Shown here piece by piece: positions 6,846-13,904 of a stretch of 14,250 nucleotides of DNA. Location: assembly GCA_905236975.1 (NCBI GenBank), contig CAJOQU010000114.1:1-14250 (forward strand). The letters run 5' to 3'. Below the pieces are notes generated by a model. The model did no database searches. It was not told the origin of the DNA and was given only the letters and a program-made list of their open reading frames with translations. The stretch comes from an uncultured Clostridia bacterium (GTDB lineage: Bacteria; Bacillota; Clostridia; Oscillospirales; Acutalibacteraceae). Numbering within the stretch: position 1 is the first letter of the stretch; each line of letters begins with the position of its first letter. The translations under genes and the position numbers were made by a program.

Positions 6846-7871
6846 TTACCAGTTCATCAAAACGGGAAGCAGTGCGACGGCACAGCCTATCACCGTAATT
6901 CCCGAAAATACCAGCACAATTTTTTGCTCTGACCAACCGCACATTTCAAAATGATGGTGCAGCGGCGCCATTTTGAAAAACCGTTTTTTTGTCTTTTTAT
7001 AGTATGCCACCTGAATGATATCAGACAGTGCCTCTAAAAAATAGGTAATACCGGCAAAAATCAGCAAAACAGGCCGGCCGCATCCAAACGAAACGGCCAC
7101 CACCATGCCGCCTAAAAACATGGAGCCGGTATCCCCCATGAAAACCTTGGCGGGTTTGGCGTTCCACACAATAAAGCCCACACAGGCGCCGGCCAACGCG
7201 GCGGCCAAGGTATTCATGACCATGTTATACAAAAACCCCGCGATCAGCATAAAAGCACAGGCCACCACCAAGGTCACCGACGAAGCCAGCCCGTCAATGC
7301 CGTCGGTCAGGTTCACGGCATTGGTAAACCCGTAAATAAACAGGAGTGCGATCGGCCAAAAAAGCAGTCCCGCGCCGTGGGTGACATCGATATCCCCTAC
7401 AAAAGGAATGGACGTAGTGGTCATGCCTGTCACGCGCAGCGAAACCAGATACCCCGCCGAGACCAACAGCTGCAAAAAGGTTTTTTGCCTGGCCGTAAGC
7501 CCTAAATTACGCTTTTTCACAACCTTGATATAATCATCCATAAAGCCGATGGCACCCATGGCCAACGCCATCAAAATGCCGCTGATAAAGATAGACCGGC
7601 GGTAGGTGTGATGCATGATTTCGTAAGCGTACCGGCCTTGCGTTCCAGCCGAATATGCGAAGGACACCGTAAGTCCCAACAGCAGCCCCAGCACGATCAT
7701 CACGCCGCCCATGGTGGGGGTTCCCTGCTTATCTTTATGCCAGTTCGGCCCGATATCTAAAATAGTTTGCCCGAATTTCAGCTTTCTGAGAAACGGAATG
7801 ACAAAATATCCTGAAGCCGCGGTGACCGCAAACGCCACCGCCGCCGCAATGACCGGTGTGAGATCTCCCAT
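6846..7871 (-). CDS. mraY: Phospho-N-acetylmuramoyl-pentapeptide transferase MraY
   Basis: 341-residue integral membrane enzyme that moves phospho-MurNAc-pentapeptide onto undecaprenyl phosphate to give lipid I. About ten hydrophobic helices are visible. Active-site motifs are all present: GTPTMGG (50-56), the Asp pair in FMDDYIK (112-113), NLTDGIDGL (187-195), GDTGS (246-250) and PLHHHFE (303-309). The ATG at 7871 is preferred over in-frame upstream codons reaching 7922 because GGAGG lies 9 nt before it and the family starts near here; upstream codons would overlap murE. Only 4 nt separate it from the murE stop, so murF, commonly found in between, is absent. Confidence 0.97.
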   Translation of the reverse strand: MGDLTPVIAAAVAFAVTAASGYFVIPFLRKLKFGQTILDIGPNWHKDKQGTPTMGGVMIVLGLLLGLTVSFAYSAGTQGRYAYEIMHHTYRRSIFISGILMALAMGAIGFMDDYIKVVKKRNLGLTARQKTFLQLLVSAGYLVSLRVTGMTTTSIPFVGDIDVTHGAGLLFWPIALLFIYGFTNAVNLTDGIDGLASSVTLVVACAFMLIAGFLYNMVMNTLAAALAGACVGFIVWNAKPAKVFMGDTGSMFLGGMVVAVSFGCGRPVLLIFAGITYFLEALSDIIQVAYYKKTKKRFFKMAPLHHHFEMCGWSEQKIVLVFSGITVIGCAVALLPVLMNW

Positions 7872-7875
7872 GTTG

Positions 7876-9303
7876 TTATTCCTCCGATGCTTGTAACGCC
7901 TCGGCGACCACTTCACGCTCATCTAAATGAATGGTGCCGGATTTTAAAATTTGATAAGTCTCATGGCCCTTTCCCGCCAGAACAATAATATCGTCCTTTT
8001 TGGCAATGGAAATGGCATAATAGATCGCCTCTATACGGTTTTCCACGATTTTATAAGGTGTGGTCGTGTTTTTCATGCCCGCCACGATGTCCTGAATAAT
8101 AGCCGCGGGGTCTTCGGTGCGGGGGTTGTCGCTGGTGACAATAGCGTAGTCGGCGTACAGCGCCGCGATCTCACCCATTTGGGGGCGTTTGCCGCGGTCT
8201 CGGTCACCACCGCAGCCAAACACGACGATCAAGCGGTTTTTGCGGCATTCCCGAAAGGTGGAAAGAATATTTTTAAGTCCGTCCGGTGTGTGGGCGTAAT
8301 CGATGATCACGGTGAAATCACGACCGGTGGGAACCACCTCCGCCCTGCCCTTGACACCGGGCAGTTCGGCCAAAGCCGCGGCCGCCAATGTCAGCGGAAT
8401 ACCAAGCTCGACCGCGCAAGCCGCCGCACAAAGCGAATTATAAACCGTAAAGCGTCCGCCGGTTTGCATTTTGATATGCGCAATATCATGATCGCCGACA
8501 AACTCATACTCCACCCCGTCGGGGTGATACTGAATTCCTTTTGCGCTGTAGGTCGCGTCGTTTCCCGTGGAATAGGTCACCAACCGGCAGGAAAGTCCCT
8601 CTGTCAGTTGAGCAGCATAAGGGTCGTCGCGATTGATCACAGCAGTCTTACACATGCCGAACAGCTTTTTCTTTGCCGCAAGATAATTTTCCATGGTTTT
8701 GTGATAATCCAGGTGATCCTGCGTTAAGTTGGTAAAAATGGCCGCCTCGAACGACAAGCGGTACACCCGGCACTGATCCAGCGCGTGGGAGGAAACCTCC
8801 ATCATCACATGGGTACAGCCCTTTGCCTTCATCAAAGCAAAAAGAGAGTTTAATTCATACGCATTGGGGGTGGTGTTATGCGCGGCGATGACCTCATTGC
8901 CGATCATGTTTTGGATGGTGCCGATCAGCCCCACCTTATACCCGGCGTTTTCAAGGATTTTTTTCATCATATAGGTCACTGAGGTTTTGCCGTTGGTGCC
9001 GGTGACCCCAATCAAGATCAAATCGTCCGCCGGGTGGCCGAACCACGCCGCGCAAAGATCGGCGTAAGCGGCATGGGTGTCGTCACACACAATTTGATTG
9101 GCAAGCCCCATATCACGCTCACAAATCACAACCGCCGCGCCGGCCGCCAGCGCCTGCGGAACAAAATCATGCCCGTCGGAGGTCGCGCCCACAATGCAAA
9201 CAAAGGCAAAGCCGGGTTTCACCTGCCTGGAATCGCAGGTAATGCCTGTAATTTCAAGATCGCCCAAAGGCGGCTGACAATGTATCAGTTTAGAAAGTTT
9301 CAT
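7876..9303 (-). CDS. murE: UDP-MurNAc-tripeptide synthetase MurE, meso-DAP type
   Basis: 475-residue ATP-dependent Mur ligase that adds the third stem-peptide residue to UDP-MurNAc-L-Ala-D-Glu. The three usual Mur domains are present: an N-terminal UDP-binding domain, a central ATPase with the P-loop GVTGTNGKTS (99-108), and a C-terminal domain. Lysines in AAKKKLF (about 209-215) include the expected carbamylated residue. DNPR at 392-395 is the motif associated with meso-diaminopimelate specificity; lysine-adding enzymes differ there, so an mDAP peptidoglycan is inferred. The ATG at 9303 has only a weak Shine-Dalgarno (AGGTG, 9 nt away) and lies 53 nt after the PBP stop. Confidence 0.95.
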   Translation of the reverse strand: MKLSKLIHCQPPLGDLEITGITCDSRQVKPGFAFVCIVGATSDGHDFVPQALAAGAAVVICERDMGLANQIVCDDTHAAYADLCAAWFGHPADDLILIGVTGTNGKTSVTYMMKKILENAGYKVGLIGTIQNMIGNEVIAAHNTTPNAYELNSLFALMKAKGCTHVMMEVSSHALDQCRVYRLSFEAAIFTNLTQDHLDYHKTMENYLAAKKKLFGMCKTAVINRDDPYAAQLTEGLSCRLVTYSTGNDATYSAKGIQYHPDGVEYEFVGDHDIAHIKMQTGGRFTVYNSLCAAACAVELGIPLTLAAAALAELPGVKGRAEVVPTGRDFTVIIDYAHTPDGLKNILSTFRECRKNRLIVVFGCGGDRDRGKRPQMGEIAALYADYAIVTSDNPRTEDPAAIIQDIVAGMKNTTTPYKIVENRIEAIYYAISIAKKDDIIVLAGKGHETYQILKSGTIHLDEREVVAEALQASEE

Positions 9304-9356
9304 GCTGTCTCACACCTGTTCAAGCTATACTGTTTTTTCTCACGCAAACGGAAGGA

Positions 9357-11597
9357 TCATCCGTCCACCACGTTTTCATCGCGGAAATACACCGTTACAA
9401 TGTTTCCGGCATCTACCTGTTCCCCGGCCTCTACGCTTTGCCGGTAAGACTTTAAGCCGCCGGTATTGGTATTGCCCGAAAATTCCACGTTGATACCGGC
9501 GCTCGCCGCGGCCTTATTGACCTCGGAGACCGTCATGCCCACCAGATTCGGTACCGTTGCTTTTTGTGCGGCCTCGTTATCGGTATACAAAATCACCGTT
9601 CCGCCCGATGTCATTTTGTTGCCTGCCTCGGGCAGTTGGCGCACCACCTTGTCGCCCGTGCCGACGGTCTTACAGGCAAGACCCGCGGCAACGACCTTAT
9701 TTTTTGCGTCCTCCACGGTATTATCCGCCACATCGGGCACCGTGCGGGAAATTTTCGCAAGTTCATCCTCGCTGTAGGAAGGCTCATAGCCAAGATACGG
9801 CAGAATATCCGCCATGATTCTTGAGTTGACCGGCGCCGAGATCACGCCGCCGTAATAGCTGCCGCCCTTCGGCTCATCCAGCATAACGATGACCGCGATT
9901 TCGGGGTTATCGATGGGTGCCACAGTGGCGCAGGAACCGATGTAAAGACTTTTATCGCCGGTTTTTAAAATTTTAGAAACCTTTTGCGAAGTACCCGTTT
10001 TCGCTCCGACCCGGTACCCCGAGACCAATGCGTTTTTCGCACCGTTTTCGGCCACAAATTCCATCAATTCGCGCATGGTGGCCGACGTGGCTTCCGAGAT
10101 GACCTGACGCTTTTTTGTTGTTGCGGTGGTCTCAACCACCTTGCCGTCCTGATCTAATTTTTTTTCAACCAAATGCGGCTGCACAATATATCCGCCGTTC
10201 ACCGCCGCCGAAACGGCTGTAATCAACTGAATGGGAGTCACGTTAAAGGTCTGCCCAAAGGACGAAGACGCCAGTTCCACCTTGCCCATGTTTTCTTCCG
10301 CATGGTAGGTCGAGGTAGCCTCGCCCGGCAGGTCGATGCCGGTTTTTTCGGTCAGGCCGAAAGCTTTAAAATATTTCGAAAAGGTCTCGACCCCGACCAA
10401 CTGCCCAATGGCAATAAAGGCCGGGTTGCAGGAATTGGAAATGGCCTGTTTTAAGTTTTGCGAGCCATGCCCCGCCAACTTATGACAGCGATAGCCCTGC
10501 CCCGCCACCGTGGCTGAACCACTGCAAAAAAAGGAGGAATTCACATTTACTAAGTTTTCTTCCAATGCAATGGCGGCGGTACATACTTTAAAGACTGAGC
10601 CCGGTTCATAAGTATCTGACACAGCTTTGTTGCGCCACTGACGGTTTAGAAGTTCGGTGCGCAGTTTTGCACGTTCCTCCTCATCCTTTTCCGCCTCCAC
10701 CTTTTCGGTATCTTCAGCCGACAGGGTAAACGGATCGTTCGGATCAAAATCACCTTTGACCGCCATGCCATAGATTGCGCCGGTGTTGACATTCATGACC
10801 ACCGCCGCGCCGCGCTCGGCGATCTGATTTTCCTCAATGGCCGCCTCTAAATATTTTTCAGCAGTATATTGAATATAAGAATCCAATGTTAAGACCAGCG
10901 ATTTGCCTTTGGTGGCGTCCTCTACCTTTTCATAGGAAAAGGGCATGTCGGTTCCGGCGGCAGTTTTAGCCGCCACCACACGCCCGGCCATGCCGGTAAG
11001 GTCGTTGTCGTAATAGCTTTCAAGTCCGGCCAGACCCTGATCGTCTGTGCCCACAAAGCCCAGCACCACCGAAGCCAGATTTCCGTTAGGGTAATAACGC
11101 TTGGTGGTTTCGTCAAGGCCGACATACTTCACGATCTCCAGATTGGCGTTATCCACAATGAACTGCCGCACTTCATCCGCTTTATCTTTTTCAATCTTCT
11201 TTTTCACGATCACATAATACGAATTTTTCTTCGTATCTTCGTAGACTTTGTCGTATTCCAGCTCTAAAATATCCGATAAATTCTTGGCAATGGTCACACG
11301 AACCTCTTCGGCCTTCTCCGACTCTAACTTATTGATGCCGTTCGGGGTGATGTAAACCGTCCAGGCGGGCGAACTGGTGGCCAGTATTTGCATGTTGGTA
11401 TCGTAAATATCGCCACGCGGCGCGGTCACCAGACTGTCGTACAACTGTTGCTCTGAGGCATAGGACTGGTACTTTTCGCCGTTGATGACCATGATCTGCA
11501 CCAGCCTTGCTGTGGAAACCGCCGATAACAGCAAAACAATCACGACCATGACCACGATGATGCGGGTGACCATCATTTTCCCGGGCTTTTGCGACAT
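9357..11597 (-). CDS. Class B penicillin-binding protein with two PASTA domains (FtsI/SpoVD type)
   Basis: 746-residue D,D-transpeptidase that crosslinks septal peptidoglycan outside the membrane. Order: a short cytoplasmic tail, one transmembrane helix (about 9-30), a dimerisation/pedestal region beginning APRGDIYD (59-66), a transpeptidase domain with the three active-site motifs SVFK (nucleophile Ser334), SCN (389-391) and KTGT (533-536), and two PASTA repeats (about 618-673 and 679-740). An acidic, glutamate-rich insert lies at about 294-318. AGGAG is 8 nt before the ATG. The position after ftsL fits the septal PBP partner of FtsW. The PASTA tail also resembles sporulation SpoVD and pneumococcal Pbp2x, so division versus spore-cortex function cannot be separated from this window. 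Confidence 0.95.
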   Translation of the reverse strand: MSQKPGKMMVTRIIVVMVVIVLLLSAVSTARLVQIMVINGEKYQSYASEQQLYDSLVTAPRGDIYDTNMQILATSSPAWTVYITPNGINKLESEKAEEVRVTIAKNLSDILELEYDKVYEDTKKNSYYVIVKKKIEKDKADEVRQFIVDNANLEIVKYVGLDETTKRYYPNGNLASVVLGFVGTDDQGLAGLESYYDNDLTGMAGRVVAAKTAAGTDMPFSYEKVEDATKGKSLVLTLDSYIQYTAEKYLEAAIEENQIAERGAAVVMNVNTGAIYGMAVKGDFDPNDPFTLSAEDTEKVEAEKDEEERAKLRTELLNRQWRNKAVSDTYEPGSVFKVCTAAIALEENLVNVNSSFFCSGSATVAGQGYRCHKLAGHGSQNLKQAISNSCNPAFIAIGQLVGVETFSKYFKAFGLTEKTGIDLPGEATSTYHAEENMGKVELASSSFGQTFNVTPIQLITAVSAAVNGGYIVQPHLVEKKLDQDGKVVETTATTKKRQVISEATSATMRELMEFVAENGAKNALVSGYRVGAKTGTSQKVSKILKTGDKSLYIGSCATVAPIDNPEIAVIVMLDEPKGGSYYGGVISAPVNSRIMADILPYLGYEPSYSEDELAKISRTVPDVADNTVEDAKNKVVAAGLACKTVGTGDKVVRQLPEAGNKMTSGGTVILYTDNEAAQKATVPNLVGMTVSEVNKAAASAGINVEFSGNTNTGGLKSYRQSVEAGEQVDAGNIVTVYFRDENVVDG

Positions 11598-11657
11598 GCA
11601 GACCTCTCCTTTCCAAACATGCTGTTACATGAAACCTTTTCAAATAAGTAGCCGAAA

Positions 11658-11684
11658 ACGAGAGTCGGCAAACACCACTCTCGT
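11658..11684 (-). promoter_or_regulatory. Perfect 8-bp hairpin between ftsL and the PBP gene, possible attenuator
   Basis: ACGAGAGT and ACTCTCGT arms enclose an 11-nt loop within the 130-bp gap. In the - strand RNA the 3' arm is followed by a short U run (4 U, one of them in the stem), weaker than a full terminator. It could cut transcription partly between mraZ-rsmH-ftsL and the PBP gene, or be an mRNA processing or stability element. No convincing promoter follows it, so full termination would strand the downstream genes. Confidence 0.5.
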
Positions 11685-11727
11685 ATTCTTTTCACTGAAC
11701 ATTATATTATCGATCCATGCGGTTTTA

Positions 11728-12198
11728 TTACTCCGCCGTCATGACATTTCCGTTTGCGGTCTTGGCCGTGTTTTTATCGTTCACACGAATGTAGGTCACG
11801 CTGTCTTTCTCCAGCTTTTTCATGCCAAGCTCCATGGCCTCCAGCTCTAAATTCGCGTAAGAAATGCGGCGCTGTACCTCCACCTCCAAGCTGGTTTTTT
11901 GACTATCCAACTCATTGAGGGAGGCGCGCATATCGCTGATTTGCGAATTCACCTCGTTGATTTGCAGGCGCAGGGCAATATTGCCGCACAACCCCGCCAA
12001 TACAAATACCGTCGCCATAATCAATAATACCGAAGGCGACATGGCTTTTGCCGCCGCACGCGTGCGCTTTTGCGTGCGCACTTTGTCGGCCGGTAAGGTT
12101 ACAATATTATCACGCTTTCGGGGCGTGTCGGCGGTTTTGGGTGCAAACATTTCAAAATCATACGCCAAGCTGTCGTTATAATACTTTACATTATTCAT
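11728..12198 (-). CDS. ftsL: Cell division protein FtsL-like, bitopic with coiled coil
   Basis: 156 residues. A long basic cytoplasmic tail (about 1-52, with RTQKRTRAAAK) leads to a single transmembrane helix (about 54-77), then a periplasmic coiled coil (about 78-128) rich in Leu, Glu and Gln in heptad-like spacing, and a polar tail. This is the architecture of FtsL, which with FtsQ/DivIB and FtsB/DivIC activates FtsW and the septal PBP. FtsL sequences diverge fast, so the call rests on architecture and on the position between rsmH and the PBP gene. The start overlaps the rsmH stop as ATGA, and AAGGAG lies 7 nt upstream. Confidence 0.85.
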   Translation of the reverse strand: MNNVKYYNDSLAYDFEMFAPKTADTPRKRDNIVTLPADKVRTQKRTRAAAKAMSPSVLLIMATVFVLAGLCGNIALRLQINEVNSQISDMRASLNELDSQKTSLEVEVQRRISYANLELEAMELGMKKLEKDSVTYIRVNDKNTAKTANGNVMTAE

Positions 12199-13130
12199 AG
12201 CCGGTCTCCTTCATTCTTTATAATGGTGCGCAGCTTCGCACTGCGACTGCGCGGATTGTTCTTTAATTCTTCTTCACTTGGAAGAATGGGTTTGCGGCTC
12301 TGCAAATGCCCCTGCGGTTTTTTGCCGCATACACAAACAGGCAGATCCGGCGGGCAGGTGCAGCCGGTACAATATTCCTTAAAGGCTTGCTTGACCATTC
12401 TGTCCTCTAACGAGTGAAAGGTAATGACCGCCAAAATGCCGCCCGGTTTTAACAGGAAAAATGCCTTGTCCAATCCGGCGGAAAGGCTGTCAAGCTCCCC
12501 GTTTACCGCAATACGGAGGGCCTGAAAGCACCTGCGGGCGGGGTGGCCGTCGCGTCTTGCGGACGCCGGCACCGCCGAAGCGATGATATCGGCCAAACGG
12601 CCGGTGGTCAAAATGGGCGCCTTCTCGCGCTCTGCTTCAATTTTTTTGGCAATGCGAAAAGCAAATTTTTCTTCGCCGTAACGGGTGAAAATTTCGGCCA
12701 GTTGTTGGGCGCTGTAAGTTGCCACCAAGTCGGCCGCGTCGGGTCCGGTTTTACTCATGCGCATGTCAAGCGCGGCATCCTGCCGGTAGGAAAACCCGCG
12801 TTCGGGGTTGTCCAACTGATAAGAAGAAACGCCGAGATCCAGCAAAATGCCATCGACCCGTGTAACGCCGAAATCGGCCAACACCTTGTCCATTTGGTCA
12901 AAATTGCTTTGAATCACCGTGGCGGGATAAGGCTTTAACCGCTCGCTCGCCACCGCCGCCGCGTCCGGGTCGCGGTCAAAGGCGTATAAATGCCCGGTCG
13001 TCAGCCGTTTGACAATTTCAAGCGAATGCCCCGCTCCGCCGGCCGTGCCGTCCACATAAATGCCGTCGGGTTTCACATCCAACGCCGTGATCACTTCCCG
13101 CAGCAAAACCGAAGTGTGAGAAAATTCCAT
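12195..13130 (-). CDS. rsmH: 16S rRNA (cytosine(1402)-N(4))-methyltransferase RsmH
   Basis: 311-residue SAM-dependent enzyme (formerly MraW) that N4-methylates C1402 in the decoding centre of 16S rRNA. Visible motifs are the SAM loop VDGTAGGAGHS (26-36), DLGVSSYQLD (98-107), ERGFSYR (110-116), DMRM (122-125), HPARRCFQALRI (196-207) and ITFHSLEDR (236-244). A cysteine cluster CTGCTCPPxxPxCxCG at about 254-269 is common in Firmicute versions. The start overlaps the mraZ stop by one base (TAATG). The nearest Shine-Dalgarno (GGAGG) is about 13 nt away inside mraZ, so translation is probably coupled. Confidence 0.97.
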   Translation of the reverse strand: MEFSHTSVLLREVITALDVKPDGIYVDGTAGGAGHSLEIVKRLTTGHLYAFDRDPDAAAVASERLKPYPATVIQSNFDQMDKVLADFGVTRVDGILLDLGVSSYQLDNPERGFSYRQDAALDMRMSKTGPDAADLVATYSAQQLAEIFTRYGEEKFAFRIAKKIEAEREKAPILTTGRLADIIASAVPASARRDGHPARRCFQALRIAVNGELDSLSAGLDKAFFLLKPGGILAVITFHSLEDRMVKQAFKEYCTGCTCPPDLPVCVCGKKPQGHLQSRKPILPSEEELKNNPRSRSAKLRTIIKNEGDRL

Positions 13131-13555
13131 TAGAAGTTAAGTTCCTCCATAATGGAGGCAATGGATTCGGATGTGTAAGTGGCGCTTTCCGCGTTCCAAA
13201 GCTCCGTATTCCAAATTTCAAGGTAAGAGGCCATGCCGATGATATGCGCTTCCCCCTCTAAATTCGCGTATTCGCGCAGGGTCGGAGGAATCAAAATTCT
13301 GCCCTGTGTGTCAAAATCGACCTGAAAACTGCCTTCATATAAGAAACGCTGTGCGTCCAGCGATTTGATAACCGGAAGCGTGCTGATGTGCTCAACCAGC
13401 TTTTCCCATTGCTCGGCGGAATAGACGCACAAGCAACGCTTGCCGAAAATGCCGCGGCAGATCATCATGCCGGTACCCAGTTGTTCGCGGAACTTTGCGG
13501 GAAGAAAAACTCTGCCTTTTTTATCGATATTGTGCTGATATCCGCCAAAAAGCAT
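13130..13555 (-). CDS. mraZ: Transcriptional regulator MraZ
   Basis: 141-residue DNA-binding protein with two SpoVT/AbrB-like half domains, each carrying the family motif: DKKGRVFLP (11-19) and DTQGRILIP (82-90). MraZ forms ring-shaped oligomers that bind tandem repeats upstream of its own gene and regulate the dcw operon (repression shown in E. coli and Bacillus, activation reported in mycoplasmas). The matching repeat array and a promoter lie directly upstream here. The ATG at 13555 has a GGGGG Shine-Dalgarno 7 nt upstream, which overlaps the last repeat. It is the first gene of the operon. Confidence 0.96.
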   Translation of the reverse strand: MLFGGYQHNIDKKGRVFLPAKFREQLGTGMMICRGIFGKRCLCVYSAEQWEKLVEHISTLPVIKSLDAQRFLYEGSFQVDFDTQGRILIPPTLREYANLEGEAHIIGMASYLEIWNTELWNAESATYTSESIASIMEELNF

Positions 13556-13565
13556 GTTTTATCCC

Positions 13566-13613
13566 CCACTTTCATACACTTTAATAAGTTTTAGCTCCAC
13601 TTTACACCACTGT
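13566..13613 (-). promoter_or_regulatory. MraZ-box operator array (four repeats)
   Basis: Read on the - strand toward mraZ: ACAGTGG (13607-13613), AAAGTGG (13597-13603), AAAGTGT (13576-13582) and AAAGTGG (13566-13572). The first two and last two are each spaced 10 bp. The pairs are 21 bp apart, leaving room for one degenerate unit (AAAACTT region). The unit matches the AAAGTG[T/G]-N3 box described for MraZ in Mollicutes and resembles the GTGG repeats of other groups. The array runs from about the predicted transcription start to the mraZ Shine-Dalgarno, a position suited to autoregulation. Confidence 0.75.
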
Positions 13614-13619
13614 AATGTT

Positions 13620-13648
13620 ATTATACGGCACCCAAGTTTAAAAATCAA
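13620..13648 (-). promoter_or_regulatory. Predicted sigma-A promoter of the dcw operon (mraZ promoter)
   Basis: -35 TTGATT (13643-13648), 17-bp spacer, and a perfect -10 TATAAT (13620-13625), all on the - strand. The predicted start is near 13613, giving a leader of about 58 nt to the mraZ ATG. A-tracts at 13649-13680 resemble an UP element. A 7-bp inverted repeat AAAAATC/GATTTTT (13640-13657) overlaps the -35. Confidence 0.82.
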
Positions 13649-13770
13649 GAGATTTTTTGGATTTTTCACAATATTTTTTTCTTATGATTTGTATATTCGT
13701 TCATTTCACTATATCTTGTGCCTGCTTTTTTAAAAAGGCATACATATAGAAAACAGAATCATAGGCAACA
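13649..13770. other. AT-rich intergenic DNA upstream of the mraZ promoter
   Basis: Part of the 349-bp gene-free stretch 13556-13904. It contains A/T tracts next to the promoter and an imperfect hairpin around 13720-13741 (TGCC/GGCA with T5/A5) that lacks a following U run in either direction. No open frame with a ribosome binding site and no recognisable RNA gene is seen here. Confidence 0.5.
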
Positions 13771-13798
13771 AAAAAACAGCCCTTTTGAAAAGGCTGTT
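13771..13798 (-). terminator. Rho-independent terminator of the EamA transporter gene
   Basis: AACAGCC (13775-13781) pairs with GGCTGTT (13792-13798), with further T/A pairing toward the loop. In the - strand direction the stem runs into a T7GTT tract (complement of the A run from 13769). It lies about 107 nt after the transporter stop and separates that gene from the mraZ promoter. Confidence 0.8.
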
Positions 13799-13819
13799 CA
13801 GTCGTCAATATACTTGTTT

Positions 13820-13871
13820 AGCGGCGGTCAGCCGCATTTGCGTTTTTCTGCCGACATAGTCGGCGGAAAAA
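13820..13871. repeat. Two hairpins in the 3' region of the transporter gene
   Basis: GCGGC/GCCGC (13820-13824/13830-13834) is a short GC hairpin. Next to it, 13843-13855 pairs with 13859-13871 around a 3-nt loop: TTTTT, C, T, GCCGAC against its complement, with one T.G pair, 13 bp on the + strand. The second stem has no U tract after it in either direction, so it is not a standard terminator. It may stabilise the 3' end of the transporter mRNA. Confidence 0.5.
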
Positions 13872-13904
13872 ACCCATTACTTTCAGTTGTAACAAATGAT
13901 GGTT

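Noticed and set aside
7872..7922. Upstream extension of mraY by 17 codons
   Set aside because: The extension would overlap the murE end, has no family match, and the ATG at 7871 has a well-placed GGAGG.
7951..8727. Long + strand open frame (258 codons) opposite murE
   Set aside because: It lies wholly antisense to murE, whose motifs are all intact. The product has no recognisable domain and no good ribosome binding site. Long antisense frames are common in GC-rich codon-biased genes.
11651..11684. H-type pseudoknot in the ftsL-PBP gap (loop GCCG with downstream CGGC)
   Set aside because: Only three nucleotides would have to span the 8-bp stem, which is too short for a stable pseudoknot. It is kept only as an alternative hairpin.
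11701..11706. TATAAT on the - strand just after ftsL as a PBP promoter
   Set aside because: No acceptable -35 lies 16-18 bp upstream (ATAAAA at 17 bp) and there is no extended -10, so it is probably chance in AT-rich DNA.
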